The translations under genes were made by a program, and so were the position numbers. A DNA stretch of 64,000 nt from an uncultured Butyricicoccus sp. (GTDB lineage: Bacteria; Bacillota; Clostridia; Oscillospirales; Butyricicoccaceae): NCBI RefSeq assembly GCF_944381005.1, contig NZ_CALWJM010000001.1, positions 62,001 to 126,000 of the forward strand. Reading direction: 5' to 3'. Within the stretch, counting starts at the first letter, position 1; the number at the start of each line of letters is the position of its first letter. Of this stretch, positions 8,218 through 16,735 are shown piece after piece. The notes beneath the pieces were generated by a model. It saw only the letters and a program-made list of their open reading frames with translations, did not search any database and was not told where the DNA came from.

Positions 8218-9096
8218 ATGGAAGAAGTTTTAGACTTTTTACAGCGCAATATTAAGCTCATTTCCATTCAAGATGTGATTGATATGGGCATCATGGCTTA
8301 TGTTATCTATCGCGGTATGAAGCTGCTCAAAGATACCAGCGCCATGCGTTTGGCAAAAGGTATTCTGATTATTTTTGCTGCACAAATCATAGCCGAATCG
8401 GTTGGTCTGAATACGGTTTCATGGATTTTGCAGCAAATTTTTGCGTTTGGCGCTATTTTCCTTGCGATTGTATTTCAACCGGAACTGCGACGCATGCTTG
8501 AACAGCTCGGAAAAGGGCAAGGGCAGTTGCGTAAGTTCTTAACCGGTACAGAAGTCGATGTGGTAGCCATTGACCAATGTATCAACCAGACCGTGTCGGC
8601 CTGCGAATCGATGAGTTGGACACGTACTGGCGCTCTTATGGTTTTTGAACGTCAAGAGCGATTGAGCGAAATTATTAACACCGGTACTCGAATTGACGCA
8701 GAACCGTCTGAAGCATTGATTAAAAACATCTTCTTTCACAATTCACCGCTGCATGATGGTGCACTGGTTGTGCGTGACGGCCGTTTGTATGCGGCTGGAT
8801 GTGTGCTTCCGCTGTCCAGCAGTCAAGCTCTTTCCCGTGACCTCGGTACACGCCACCGTGCGGCGGTGGGAATGAGTGAGGCTTCTGATGCAGTTCTTGT
8901 GGTCGTTTCAGAAGAAACAGGAGCTATTTCGGTCGCAATCGGCGGTATGCTCAAACGGCATCTGTCTCCCGAAACACTGCGTAAAATTTTAGTTGCTGAA
9001 TTAACCCCAGAGCAAAAAGAAGAGCCCAAAAAGAGAAAAGGCTTGCTGCCGCACAAACAGAAGTCAAATGCGGAAAGGAAGGGCAAGTCAAAATGA
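8218..9096 (+). CDS. cdaA: diadenylate cyclase CdaA
   Basis: 292-residue membrane enzyme that condenses two ATP into cyclic di-AMP, the essential second messenger for potassium, osmolyte and cell-wall control. Three N-terminal membrane helices (about residues 13-80) are followed by the DAC domain with the catalytic LHDGALVVRDGR (DGA) and GTRHRAAVG (RHR) motifs, then a lysine-rich tail. The ATG at 8218 has a weak AGGTG ahead; an in-frame TTG at 8173 would add 15 non-family residues. The stop overlaps cdaR by 4 bases, the standard cdaA-cdaR pairing. glmM, often third in this operon, is absent here. Confidence 0.93.
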   Translation: MEEVLDFLQRNIKLISIQDVIDMGIMAYVIYRGMKLLKDTSAMRLAKGILIIFAAQIIAESVGLNTVSWILQQIFAFGAIFLAIVFQPELRRMLEQLGKGQGQLRKFLTGTEVDVVAIDQCINQTVSACESMSWTRTGALMVFERQERLSEIINTGTRIDAEPSEALIKNIFFHNSPLHDGALVVRDGRLYAAGCVLPLSSSQALSRDLGTRHRAAVGMSEASDAVLVVVSEETGAISVAIGGMLKRHLSPETLRKILVAELTPEQKEEPKKRKGLLPHKQKSNAERKGKSK

Positions 9097-10427
9097 AACA
9101 ATTTTTAGAAAAATATGACATTCCCCGCAAGCTGCTTGCCATTCTAATGGCAATTGCACTGTGGGTCGTTGTGGTTGTAAACAACGAGAATGTAGAGCGC
9201 GAATCAACATTCACAAATATTCCGGTCACCTATCTCAATGAAGACACCTTGACCAATGACTATGGTTTAAGCCTGATTGAAGGCCGTGACCAGACCGTTA
9301 CTGTGAAAGTGAGTGGACCTTATGCCGCCCTCAATTTTCCAGCCAGCGATATTCAAGTGAAAGTCAATCTTTCCAGTTTCAAAACTCCCGGCACTTACAC
9401 CATCAGTACGGCAGAAGATTCCTCTAATTGCTCCCTGTCTATCTTAAATCATAATTCACAAGGGATTTCCAAAAAATATATTTCATCGCCTGGTTCATTC
9501 CAAATTGTAATTGATGAGATTATCTCCAAAGAAATCCCGGTGACGGTACAAGTATTGGGGCAACCTGCGGACGGCTATCTGTATGATGACCCAGAAGTCA
9601 AGCGAGAAACGGTTACCGTCAGCGGCCCCAAATCCGTTGTAAATCAGATTCAAAAGGTATTTGCGGTTGTGCCAGAAGAGGATTCCACCGGTTTGACCAA
9701 AACGACCAGCTTGTTGGCATCTTTCACTTTCCTTGATGAAAATAATCAAGAAGTGGATAAGACGCATTTGACTTGCGAACCCAACGAAATGAATGTGACC
9801 ATTCCGGTCTATGCCGTTGCAAAATTGCCGCTGACCGTTGACCTGATTGGCTCTGAAACACTTGCAGAAAACTCTGTTAAGGCTGAAATTTCTCCGGCTG
9901 AGATTTCGGTATATGGAGAAGAAGCGATTATCAGTAAGCTCAGTGAAATTAGCTTGGGTGAATTGCAGCTGGGTACGGTTACCTTGGACGAACCGACCAT
10001 TATGACCATTCAATTACCGGACGGTGTTACACGTGTGAGTGGCGAACCCACTTCAGCCAAGGTTACGATTAAACCGGTTGGTATGAGTACACGCGAAATT
10101 CCGGTCACCAATATTGAACTGCAAAACAGCGGCACAAATCCAAATCTTGTTGCAACATTGAAAACGACTTCCATCACCATTCGGATTCAGGCAGAAACCG
10201 CAGCGCTTGCTAATTTGACGGCTGATGCTTTGAAAGTCAGCGCTGTCTTTAATGCAGATGAACTTGGGCCGGGTGTTCATGAAGTTGCGATTGATGTTCA
10301 ATCAGATGCCCTTAAAAATTCCGGTTTGGGCTTTACTGTTTTGAATCCGGATGAAAAGGTAACGATTGAGATTAAAGATGAAAGTGTCGCCCAAACGCCC
10401 ACAGAGGAGGAAAATACAACCGAGTGA
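9093..10427 (+). CDS. cdaR: CdaA regulatory protein CdaR (YbbR repeats)
   Basis: 444-residue protein with one N-terminal membrane helix (about residues 14-32: LLAILMAIALWVVVVV) and a long extracytoplasmic part built of about four YbbR repeats, each with a PVTV..., VTVSGP... or VYVSGP-like strand. CdaR proteins bind CdaA in the membrane and tune c-di-AMP output. The C-terminus is acidic and low in complexity (PTEEENTTE). It overlaps cdaA and the next gene by 4 bases on each side, so all three are coupled. Confidence 0.9.
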   Translation: MKQFLEKYDIPRKLLAILMAIALWVVVVVNNENVERESTFTNIPVTYLNEDTLTNDYGLSLIEGRDQTVTVKVSGPYAALNFPASDIQVKVNLSSFKTPGTYTISTAEDSSNCSLSILNHNSQGISKKYISSPGSFQIVIDEIISKEIPVTVQVLGQPADGYLYDDPEVKRETVTVSGPKSVVNQIQKVFAVVPEEDSTGLTKTTSLLASFTFLDENNQEVDKTHLTCEPNEMNVTIPVYAVAKLPLTVDLIGSETLAENSVKAEISPAEISVYGEEAIISKLSEISLGELQLGTVTLDEPTIMTIQLPDGVTRVSGEPTSAKVTIKPVGMSTREIPVTNIELQNSGTNPNLVATLKTTSITIRIQAETAALANLTADALKVSAVFNADELGPGVHEVAIDVQSDALKNSGLGFTVLNPDEKVTIEIKDESVAQTPTEEENTTE

Positions 10428-12004
10428 GTATTCTTGTTTCTGGTATTCGTCTGCCGTTTGATGAGGACGAGTCGGCGGCGATTGCACAAGCAGTATCGTT
10501 GTGCAATCGCCCGCTATCCAGCGTAAGCGCGTCTATCTATCGCACATCCATTGATGCGCGCCGTGGCAAAATTGACCGCGTTTACTCGGTTCTCATTGAT
10601 GGAATCGAGAACGAAGAGGCATTTGCAGCAAGTCTGCAAATGCCCTCTGTTCGTTACAAACCTATCCAGCGATTACAACCGGTTTGCGGTCAACAGCCGT
10701 TGCTCCATCGACCGGTTGTTGTCGGGCTTGGGCCAGCCGGCTTGTTTGCCGCCTATTTATTGGCACAATATGGATATCGTCCAATTGTACTCGAACGTGG
10801 TGATACGATTGACCAACGCGACCAAGCGGTTAAGCAATTTTGGACACATGGTATTTTAAACGCCGAAAGCAATATTCAATTTGGAGAAGGCGGAGCTGGT
10901 GCGTATTCAGATGGAAAACTTACAACGCGCATTCATGACCCCTTGTGCGATGAGGTGCTGCGCACATTTATCCGACATGGTGCCCCCGAAGAAATTGGAC
11001 GCTTGGCAAAGCCCCATATTGGAACCGATATTTTAAAAAATGTCGTGCGCAGTATGCGCGAACAAATTATTGCATGGGGCGGGGAAGTGCATTTTAACAC
11101 CGCCTTAACGAGTGTCAAACATAAAAACGGTCATTTATGCGCAGTCGAAGCGCAAGGGCAGAGCATTGCCTGTGAACAGGCTATTTTCGCACTTGGTCAC
11201 AGTGCACGCGATACCTTTCTTTCTTTACACGAGCAAGGTATGTTTTTTGAACCCAAACCGTTTTCGGTTGGCGCTCGAATTGAGCACCTGCAACAGGAGA
11301 TTGACCGGTCACTTTATGGCAAGTTTGCTGGTCATCCGCTTTTACCTGCTGGAGAATATACACTCTCTCACAGAGAAAACGGACGAGCTTGCTATTCTTT
11401 CTGTATGTGTCCGGGTGGTCATGTTGTCGCAGCACAAAGTGAATCAAACACGGTGGTTACAAACGGCATGAGCTATCACGCACGCAACGGACAAAATGCC
11501 AATGCTGCGGTTGTAGTATCGGTTGACCCTGATGATTACGCAGATGGTACACCGTTCGGCGGTATTGCTTTTCAACGACAGTTAGAACAGGCCGCTTATA
11601 CTGCAACACAAGGATATCAAGCACCCTGTCAGTTGGTTGGCGATTTTCTGAATGGTTGCGCTTCCAAAAAATTTGGTGCCGTTCGTCCGACTTACCCAAT
11701 TGGTACCCAATTTTACGATTTGAACCGACTGTTCCCAGCATTCATCAGCCAACAAATGCACACCGGTCTATCCGTCTTTGCGCGCAAATTGCGTGCTTTC
11801 CGCGCCGCAGACGCGGTGCTGACGGCTCCCGAAACGCGCACTTCGTCTCCTGTGCGCATGACTCGAACCGAGAATTTGTATAGTCAAGCGATTGATGGCA
11901 TTATTCCTTGTGGGGAAGGGGCTGGTTATGCTGGCGGTATCATGTCGGCAGCCGTCGATGGTCTGCGTGCGGCCTGCCGTATCATCCAAACCTATCAACC
12001 TTAA
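10424..12004 (+). CDS. NAD(P)/FAD-dependent oxidoreductase (COG2509 type)
   Basis: 526-residue predicted flavoprotein dehydrogenase. An N-terminal segment of about 95 residues precedes the FAD-binding Rossmann start VVVGLGPAGLFAAYLLAQYG (about residues 98-117). This is followed by NIQFGEGGAGAYSDGKL, a FALGHSARDTF motif (second FAD contact) and a C-terminal IPCGEGAGYAGGIMSAAVDG that closes over FAD. This is the clostridial COG2509 'FAD-dependent dehydrogenase' type; the substrate is unknown. The GTG start forms GTGA with the cdaR stop. Its place after cdaAR is probably only operon linkage. Confidence 0.85.
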   Translation: MSILVSGIRLPFDEDESAAIAQAVSLCNRPLSSVSASIYRTSIDARRGKIDRVYSVLIDGIENEEAFAASLQMPSVRYKPIQRLQPVCGQQPLLHRPVVVGLGPAGLFAAYLLAQYGYRPIVLERGDTIDQRDQAVKQFWTHGILNAESNIQFGEGGAGAYSDGKLTTRIHDPLCDEVLRTFIRHGAPEEIGRLAKPHIGTDILKNVVRSMREQIIAWGGEVHFNTALTSVKHKNGHLCAVEAQGQSIACEQAIFALGHSARDTFLSLHEQGMFFEPKPFSVGARIEHLQQEIDRSLYGKFAGHPLLPAGEYTLSHRENGRACYSFCMCPGGHVVAAQSESNTVVTNGMSYHARNGQNANAAVVVSVDPDDYADGTPFGGIAFQRQLEQAAYTATQGYQAPCQLVGDFLNGCASKKFGAVRPTYPIGTQFYDLNRLFPAFISQQMHTGLSVFARKLRAFRAADAVLTAPETRTSSPVRMTRTENLYSQAIDGIIPCGEGAGYAGGIMSAAVDGLRAACRIIQTYQP

Positions 12005-12027
12005 TTTCAGGAGGTCATTTCATCAAC

Positions 12028-12438
12028 ATGATTCAAAAAGCGGTTGTTAAAAAAATTTTAGATGAAACCCATGCAGAAATTGAAGTACAGCGACAATCCG
12101 CTTGCGGACACGATTGCTCTAAATGCGGTGGCTGTGGTACGCCAACCGAACGCATCAAAGCAACTGCTGTGAATTCAGTTCAGGCGCAAGTAGGGGAGAT
12201 TGTAACGGTAGAAGGCTCCAGCAAACAAATTCTTGGCATGGCGGCAATTGTATATTCCATTCCCCTGATTTTGTTTTTTGTATTTTACGGTATTTGCGCT
12301 GCATTTGGTTTTGCCGAAGGTTTTTCTATTATAGCAGGCATTGCAGGGTTTGTGATTGGGATTTTATTAGCCATTCGTCACAATCAACAAGTGAAATCTT
12401 CTGGTAAGTTTGTCTTTACAATTGTGAAGAAAGGGTAA
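12028..12438 (+). CDS. RseC/SoxR-reducing family membrane protein
   Basis: 136-residue protein of the RseC/MucC-type family. It has a soluble N-terminal part with a cysteine cluster CGHDCSKCGGCG (about residues 27-38), then two membrane helices (about 74-97 and 103-121) and a short basic tail. RseC works with Rnf complexes in SoxR reduction in Proteobacteria, and similar proteins in Clostridia are uncharacterised. AGGAGG at 12009-12014 lies 13 bases before the ATG at 12028, which is long. It is the last gene of the cdaA unit, closed by a terminator. Confidence 0.8.
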   Translation: MIQKAVVKKILDETHAEIEVQRQSACGHDCSKCGGCGTPTERIKATAVNSVQAQVGEIVTVEGSSKQILGMAAIVYSIPLILFFVFYGICAAFGFAEGFSIIAGIAGFVIGILLAIRHNQQVKSSGKFVFTIVKKG

Positions 12439-12454
12439 AAATTTTTATGGATAC

Positions 12455-12487
12455 AGGCTGCCTTTTGATGGGCAGTCTTGTTTTTTT
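12455..12487 (+). terminator. intrinsic terminator after the RseC gene
   Basis: AGGCTGCC - TTTTGATG - GGCAGTCT, 8 base pairs with one G-T pair, then TTG and seven T. The T run overlaps the -35 region of the next promoter. Confidence 0.8.
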
Positions 12488-12506
12488 CCAAAATATCCTG
12501 TACAAT
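12478..12506 (+). promoter_or_regulatory. sigma-A promoter of the DUF5685 operon
   Basis: TTGTTT (12478-12483), a 17-base gap, TACAAT (12501-12506); an overlapping TATAAT at 12506-12511 is also present. The DUF5685 start is 50 bases further on. Confidence 0.55.
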
Positions 12507-12555
12507 ATAATGAATATGGTATGCCCAACGGACAGGCATGTGGAGGAGATGTGTC

Positions 12556-13443
12556 ATGTTCGGATTTATCCGTCCATTTAAACCGGAGCTGCGTGTACGA
12601 GAAGTCGAACGGTTTCAAGCTGTTTACTGCGGTTTGTGCCATGAGTTAAAACGGAAATACGGCCGATTACAGACCTATTTTTTAAGTTATGATATGGCGT
12701 TCTTCTCTCTTGTTATTGATGCAGTCTGTGAACCAGATTTTGGAACGCAACGTTGTCGTTGCGATGCCAGCCCATTTCGAAAGAAAAACGTCTGTTGTTC
12801 TTCTCCCAGTCTGTCCTATGCCGCCGATGTCAGTGTTCTTTTGACCTATCACAAAGTAAACGACAGTATCCAAGATGAGCGTGGTATAAAACGGCTTGCA
12901 GCTCGTTTCTTGCGATGGTTTTTACAACATGATTACCAAAAGGCAAGTCAAGCCCATCCACAGCTGAATCAAACAATGTGTGATTGCTTGTCAGAATTGC
13001 ACGCTATCGAACAAGCACAGACCGCTTCGCTTGACCGTCCAGCCGATACGTTCGCACGATTGCTTGCCGCAGCAGTTCCTGCTTCGTATCCTTCTAATAT
13101 CAAACGTGTGCTTTCACAGATGTTTTATCATGTTGGTCGTTGGATTTATTTACTAGACGCTTGTACCGATTTAGAGGAAGATTTTAAAAGTAACTCTTAT
13201 AACCCCATTCGTCTGCGTTTCTCCTTGCAAACGCCCTCTTTATCCTCTGTCCGTACAACATTGGAGCACACATTAGAGCGTTCTCTGCTCGATATTCATA
13301 CTGCCTGTCAGCTTCTGACCCTATATCGGGACCAGGGCTTGATTGAAAATATCATTGATCTGGGCTTGCCAATTATCACACGGCAGGTGCTGGATGGAAC
13401 CTATCATGCAAACGGAGGACATGAAACACATGGATCCCTATAA
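12556..13443 (+). CDS. DUF5685 family protein
   Basis: 295-residue cytosolic protein that I take to be the clostridial DUF5685 family, with no known function. The N-terminal part has the conserved aromatic and Cys pattern FGFIRPFKPEL, YCGLCHELKRKYG, FLSYDMAF and later CRCDASPFRKKNVCC. These cysteines could bind a metal. The C-terminal half is helical with W-Y-LLDACTDLEEDFKSNSYNP, an acidic motif reminiscent of helical prenyl/metal-binding folds, although I cannot establish that. GGAGGAG at 12542-12548 sets the ATG at 12556. It overlaps the J-domain gene by 14 bases. Confidence 0.7.
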   Translation: MFGFIRPFKPELRVREVERFQAVYCGLCHELKRKYGRLQTYFLSYDMAFFSLVIDAVCEPDFGTQRCRCDASPFRKKNVCCSSPSLSYAADVSVLLTYHKVNDSIQDERGIKRLAARFLRWFLQHDYQKASQAHPQLNQTMCDCLSELHAIEQAQTASLDRPADTFARLLAAAVPASYPSNIKRVLSQMFYHVGRWIYLLDACTDLEEDFKSNSYNPIRLRFSLQTPSLSSVRTTLEHTLERSLLDIHTACQLLTLYRDQGLIENIIDLGLPIITRQVLDGTYHANGGHETHGSL

Positions 13444-14020
13444 AGTATTAGGTGTGACACCGCAGACAAGCGATGATGATGTCAAACGCGCTTATCGAGA
13501 ACTTGCACGCAAATATCATCCGGATAATTACGTCAATAACCCATTGGCTGACCTTGCGGAAGCTCGCATGAAGGAAATCAATGAGGCGTATGACATGATT
13601 ATGAATGCGCGCAACGCATCTAAAAGCGGGTCAGGAGCATCTCAATCACAGCAAAACTATCAAAATCGCCAAAGCGGCACCGGTATTTATGCGCAAATTC
13701 GCAATGCCATTACCTCTGGAAATCTGGCAATGGCGGAAGAACTTTTAATGCGTTCTCCCACTCGGGATGCCGAATGGTACTTTCTGATGGGAACCGTATA
13801 TTTTCGCAAAGGCTGGTATGACGAAGCCCAGCGCTGTTATACACAAGCATGTTCGATGGAGCCAAATAATTTTGAATACCGAAATGCGCTCAACAATCTG
13901 AACATGGGTGCTAATTATGGTGGATACCGCCCAATGAATTCGGCAAATGCCTGCGACTGCTGCGCACAGCTTCTATGTTTTAACTGCCTGCTGAATTGTT
14001 GTTGTGGGGGCGGCTGCTGA
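13430..14020 (+). CDS. J-domain protein with TPR-like region and cysteine-string tail
   Basis: 196-residue protein. The N-terminal J domain (about residues 3-60) has the HPD motif at residues 30-32 (RKYHPDNY), so it should stimulate a DnaK-type ATPase. A Ser/Gln/Asn-rich linker (63-83) follows, then a TPR-like helical stretch (about 86-155, with AEWYFLMGTVYFRKGWYDEAQRCY). The tail (175-196) has nine Cys in 22 residues. It lacks the DnaJ zinc and substrate domains. GGAGG at 13414-13418 favours the ATG at 13430 over 13421. The stop and the next start share one base (TGATG). A metal-binding or lipid-modified tail is conceivable. Confidence 0.8.
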   Translation: MDPYKVLGVTPQTSDDDVKRAYRELARKYHPDNYVNNPLADLAEARMKEINEAYDMIMNARNASKSGSGASQSQQNYQNRQSGTGIYAQIRNAITSGNLAMAEELLMRSPTRDAEWYFLMGTVYFRKGWYDEAQRCYTQACSMEPNNFEYRNALNNLNMGANYGGYRPMNSANACDCCAQLLCFNCLLNCCCGGGC

Positions 14021-14538
14021 TGTCGGCACGACAGATTGCACGCGGCGGGATGATAACTGGCGTTTCGATTGCATTGTTGTATATTGCGACGTTTCTTTCG
14101 GTCGCCAGCTGGGCCGCATGTATGTTGATTGGTTTTATCCCCGAATTATTTTTTCTGGTAGGGGAGCGAAAACTCGGTTGCTTGGTTTATCTTTCCACCT
14201 CCGTACTTGCCCTGTTCCTATTACCTGATAAAGGACTGGCTATTCTTTACGCTGGATTGTTCGGATTATACACCGTACTGCGCTTTTTTATCGAACAACT
14301 CCCCAATCGTATCCTTCGTTGGGGTTGTAAATTCATTTTTGCTAATGTCTGGATATTCATTATTTTTTGGGGGATTCGTGTCGGATTCATACCACAGTTT
14401 TCCTTTGCTTTCCTCCCAGTTCCAGTAATTCTTTTCCTTGGCGGAAATCTCATTTTAGTCTATTACGATTTGTGCTTGTCCCGCATCTTTCCTAATCTAT
14501 TACCACTGGCACAACGTTTTTATAATGCTATCAAATAA
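14020..14538 (+). CDS. small polytopic membrane protein, function unknown
   Basis: 172-residue integral membrane protein with about five or six hydrophobic helices (near residues 10-35, 40-70, 72-95, 100-125 and 130-155). It begins MSARQIARGGMITGVSIALLY. I do not recognise a family; the fold outline resembles small ECF-S/YbhL-like or DUF2232-like membrane proteins but no motif proves it. The ATG at 14020 is coupled to the J-domain gene by a TGATG junction behind GGGGG. Three tightly coupled genes (DUF5685, J protein, this one) suggest a joint job. Confidence 0.65.
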   Translation: MSARQIARGGMITGVSIALLYIATFLSVASWAACMLIGFIPELFFLVGERKLGCLVYLSTSVLALFLLPDKGLAILYAGLFGLYTVLRFFIEQLPNRILRWGCKFIFANVWIFIIFWGIRVGFIPQFSFAFLPVPVILFLGGNLILVYYDLCLSRIFPNLLPLAQRFYNAIK

Positions 14539-14564
14539 ATTCTCAAGTAAGGGTGTATCAAAAC

Positions 14565-15440
14565 ATGAAAAGTATGACCGGCTATGGTCGCGCACGCACC
14601 GCAATTGATGGACGCGAAATTTCAATTGAAATCCGCTCGGTAAATCATCGTTACCTTGACGTCAATATCAAGTGCCCGCGCGCATATAGTTTTCTCGAAG
14701 AACCACTCAAAAAAGCGGCTGGAGAGCGAATTGCACGCGGTAAAGTTGATATTTTTGTACAGTTTATCAACGCATCTTCTGACGATGTGACCGTTAAAGT
14801 CAACCTGCCGTTGGCACAACACTATTTGCACGCATTTGAGGAACTGAGCCAAGCGACCGGGCTTCCCAATGATATATCGTTATTGACACTGGCAAAAATG
14901 CCCGAAGTCTTGACAGAGGAACAATCCGAACCAGATACTGAGCAGATGACCAAAAATGTATTATCTGTTTTTCATCTGGCCCTAGACGAATTTGAGCATA
15001 TGCGTCTGCGCGAAGGGGAAAAAATGGCCGCCGATGTGCGTGCCCGAAGCAAAACGATTGTAGAATTATTAGAGCAGGTGGAGGCACGCGCGCCACAACG
15101 TACGGTTGAATACCGAGAAAAGTTGGAAAAGCGTATCAATGAATTGCTTTCTGATACAACAATTGACGCGCAGCGCATTTTGACAGAAGCTGCTGTGTTT
15201 GCCGACCGCACTGCGATAGATGAGGAAACAGTACGTCTGCGCAGTCATCTAAGCCAGCTAGACCAAATGCTGGTGGAATCCAAACCGATTGGCCGCAAAT
15301 TGGATTTTTTGGTACAAGAGATGAATCGCGAATCGAATACCATCGGTTCTAAAGCCAATGATGTCACATTATCAAAATTGGTTGTCGAATTAAAATCCGA
15401 AATAGAAAAAATCCGCGAGCAGATTCAAAATATTGAGTAA
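14565..15440 (+). CDS. yicC: YicC family endoribonuclease
   Basis: 291-residue YicC-family protein. It begins with the signature [10 protein letters not shown], followed by [20 protein letters not shown] (about 25-45). It ends with the DUF1732 region, which includes the family motif [30 protein letters not shown] (about 240-270). E. coli YicC is a toroidal RNase that degrades small RNAs. The ATG at 14565 is chosen for the family start; the AAGGGTG upstream supports it over an in-frame GTG at 14553. It heads the run yicC-remA-gmk-rpoZ, a very common Firmicute order. Confidence 0.92.
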   Translation: MKSMTGYGRARTAIDGREISIEIRSVNHRYLDVNIKCPRAYSFLEEPLKKAAGERIARGKVDIFVQFINASSDDVTVKVNLPLAQHYLHAFEELSQATGLPNDISLLTLAKMPEVLTEEQSEPDTEQMTKNVLSVFHLALDEFEHMRLREGEKMAADVRARSKTIVELLEQVEARAPQRTVEYREKLEKRINELLSDTTIDAQRILTEAAVFADRTAIDEETVRLRSHLSQLDQMLVESKPIGRKLDFLVQEMNRESNTIGSKANDVTLSKLVVELKSEIEKIREQIQNIE

Positions 15441-15490
15441 AAGATACGCATGAATTTTTAGCGGTTTATGCGCAAAGAAAGGGGCTTGCA

Positions 15491-15763
15491 ATGAAACTCA
15501 TTCATATAGGTTTTGGTAATATGGTATCTGCCAACCGTCTGGTTGCCATTGTCAGCCCAGACTCCGCGCCCATCAAACGTATTGTTCAGGAAGCACGCGA
15601 CCGCGGTATTGTAATTGATGCAACATATGGGCGTCGTACACGCGCAGTGTTGATTACTGATAGCGACCATGTCATTTTATCAGCCATTCAACCAGAAACG
15701 ATTGCAGCACGCGTTGATGCCCATACGCAGGATGTTGAGGGGGAAGAACATGAACAAGGGTAA
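15491..15763 (+). CDS. remA: RemA family regulator (DUF370)
   Basis: 90-residue RemA/YlzA-type protein, a DNA-binding activator of matrix and osmoprotection genes in B. subtilis. The family core [30 protein letters not shown] followed by [28 protein letters not shown] is intact. The C-terminal tail ([15 protein letters not shown]) is acidic. AAGAAAGGGG stands upstream. The end overlaps gmk by 14 bases. Whether it controls matrix genes here is not known. Confidence 0.93.
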   Translation: MKLIHIGFGNMVSANRLVAIVSPDSAPIKRIVQEARDRGIVIDATYGRRTRAVLITDSDHVILSAIQPETIAARVDAHTQDVEGEEHEQG

Positions 15764-16322
15764 GTTATTCGTATTTACAGGCCCATCTGGCACTGGAAAA
15801 GGAACGATTTTAAGTGAAGTATTGGCAGCCGAACCGCGCTTGCGCGTATCAGTTTCCGCTACCACACGCACACCGCGAGAAGGTGAAATTCACGGTATCC
15901 ATTATTGGTTTATGAACCACTCCACCTTTGAAGAAAAAATCGCACAAAATGCTTTTTTAGAACATGCCTGTTATGTAGGAAATTACTATGGCACACCAGA
16001 AGAACCCGTAAACGAACAATTGGATGCCGGTTATGATGTGATTTTAGAAATCGAAGTGCAAGGTGCCATGCAAATCCACGACAAACGCCCAGATGCAGTC
16101 ATGATATTTGTTGCGCCGCCCTCTATGGAAGAACTAGAGCACCGTTTGTATGGCCGCGGCACTGAAAATAGTGAAAAGGTTGCTGAACGACTGGAGCAAG
16201 CAAAAAAAGAATTGACTTATCAGAAGCAGTTTGATTACATTATTGTAAATGATACCCTGTCTGATGCAGTATTTGACTTGCGTTCCATTATTCACGCAGA
16301 ACATTGCCGTGTGGAACCATAA
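15750..16322 (+). CDS. gmk: guanylate kinase
   Basis: 190-residue guanylate kinase (GMP + ATP to GDP + ADP). It has the P-loop [11 protein letters not shown] (about residues 9-19), the GMP-binding [32 protein letters not shown] and [11 protein letters not shown], and the lid segment [16 protein letters not shown]. The ATG at 15750 follows GAGGGGGA and lies inside remA. The length matches the family (about 190-205 residues). Confidence 0.95.
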   Translation: MNKGKLFVFTGPSGTGKGTILSEVLAAEPRLRVSVSATTRTPREGEIHGIHYWFMNHSTFEEKIAQNAFLEHACYVGNYYGTPEEPVNEQLDAGYDVILEIEVQGAMQIHDKRPDAVMIFVAPPSMEELEHRLYGRGTENSEKVAERLEQAKKELTYQKQFDYIIVNDTLSDAVFDLRSIIHAEHCRVEP

Positions 16323-16387
16323 CCCCTATCAGTCAATTTTTTATTTCGTTTATTTAAAAAATCTACGCATAAAAGAGGTAAAAGAGT

Positions 16388-16735
16388 ATGTTAAAACCGT
16401 CGATGAAAGAATTGATGAACAAAGTAGGCAATCGCTATCTGTTGGTCAATCTGGCCGCACAGCGTGCCCGCGATATTGCACAGGAAGCAGAAGAAGCTGA
16501 TGAACCGTTGCCCGATAAAGCGGTTAAACTCGCATTGGATGAAATCGCTGCCGGCACCATCGTTTATTGTCCTGGCCCTAAGGTAGAACCTGAAATCCGC
16601 CTGAATGCAGACCTGATTCCTGGCATGTTGGATTTGGATGACCATGAAGAGATGGAAGAATCCGAAGAAACCGAATCATCTGATTCAGAGTCTATCGCAG
16701 ATGAAGAAGCATCGACAGATGATGAGGAATCCTAA
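16388..16735 (+). CDS. rpoZ: RNA polymerase omega subunit
   Basis: 115-residue omega subunit, which helps assemble RNA polymerase by wrapping the beta-prime C-terminus. The conserved core is MLKPSMKELMNKVGNRYLLVNLAAQRARDIA followed by KAVKLALDEIAAGTIVY. The tail of about 45 residues is very acidic (DLDDHEEMEESEETESSDSE) and longer than in Bacillus. An AAAGAGG precedes the ATG. The stop TAA abuts the coaBC ATG directly. Confidence 0.93.
   Translation: MLKPSMKELMNKVGNRYLLVNLAAQRARDIAQEAEEADEPLPDKAVKLALDEIAAGTIVYCPGPKVEPEIRLNADLIPGMLDLDDHEEMEESEETESSDSESIADEEASTDDEES

Noticed and set aside
12028..14538. RseC gene as part of the Cys-rich J-domain operon
   Set aside because: A clear terminator (12455-12487) and a new promoter separate them, so the shared cysteine richness is not operon evidence.
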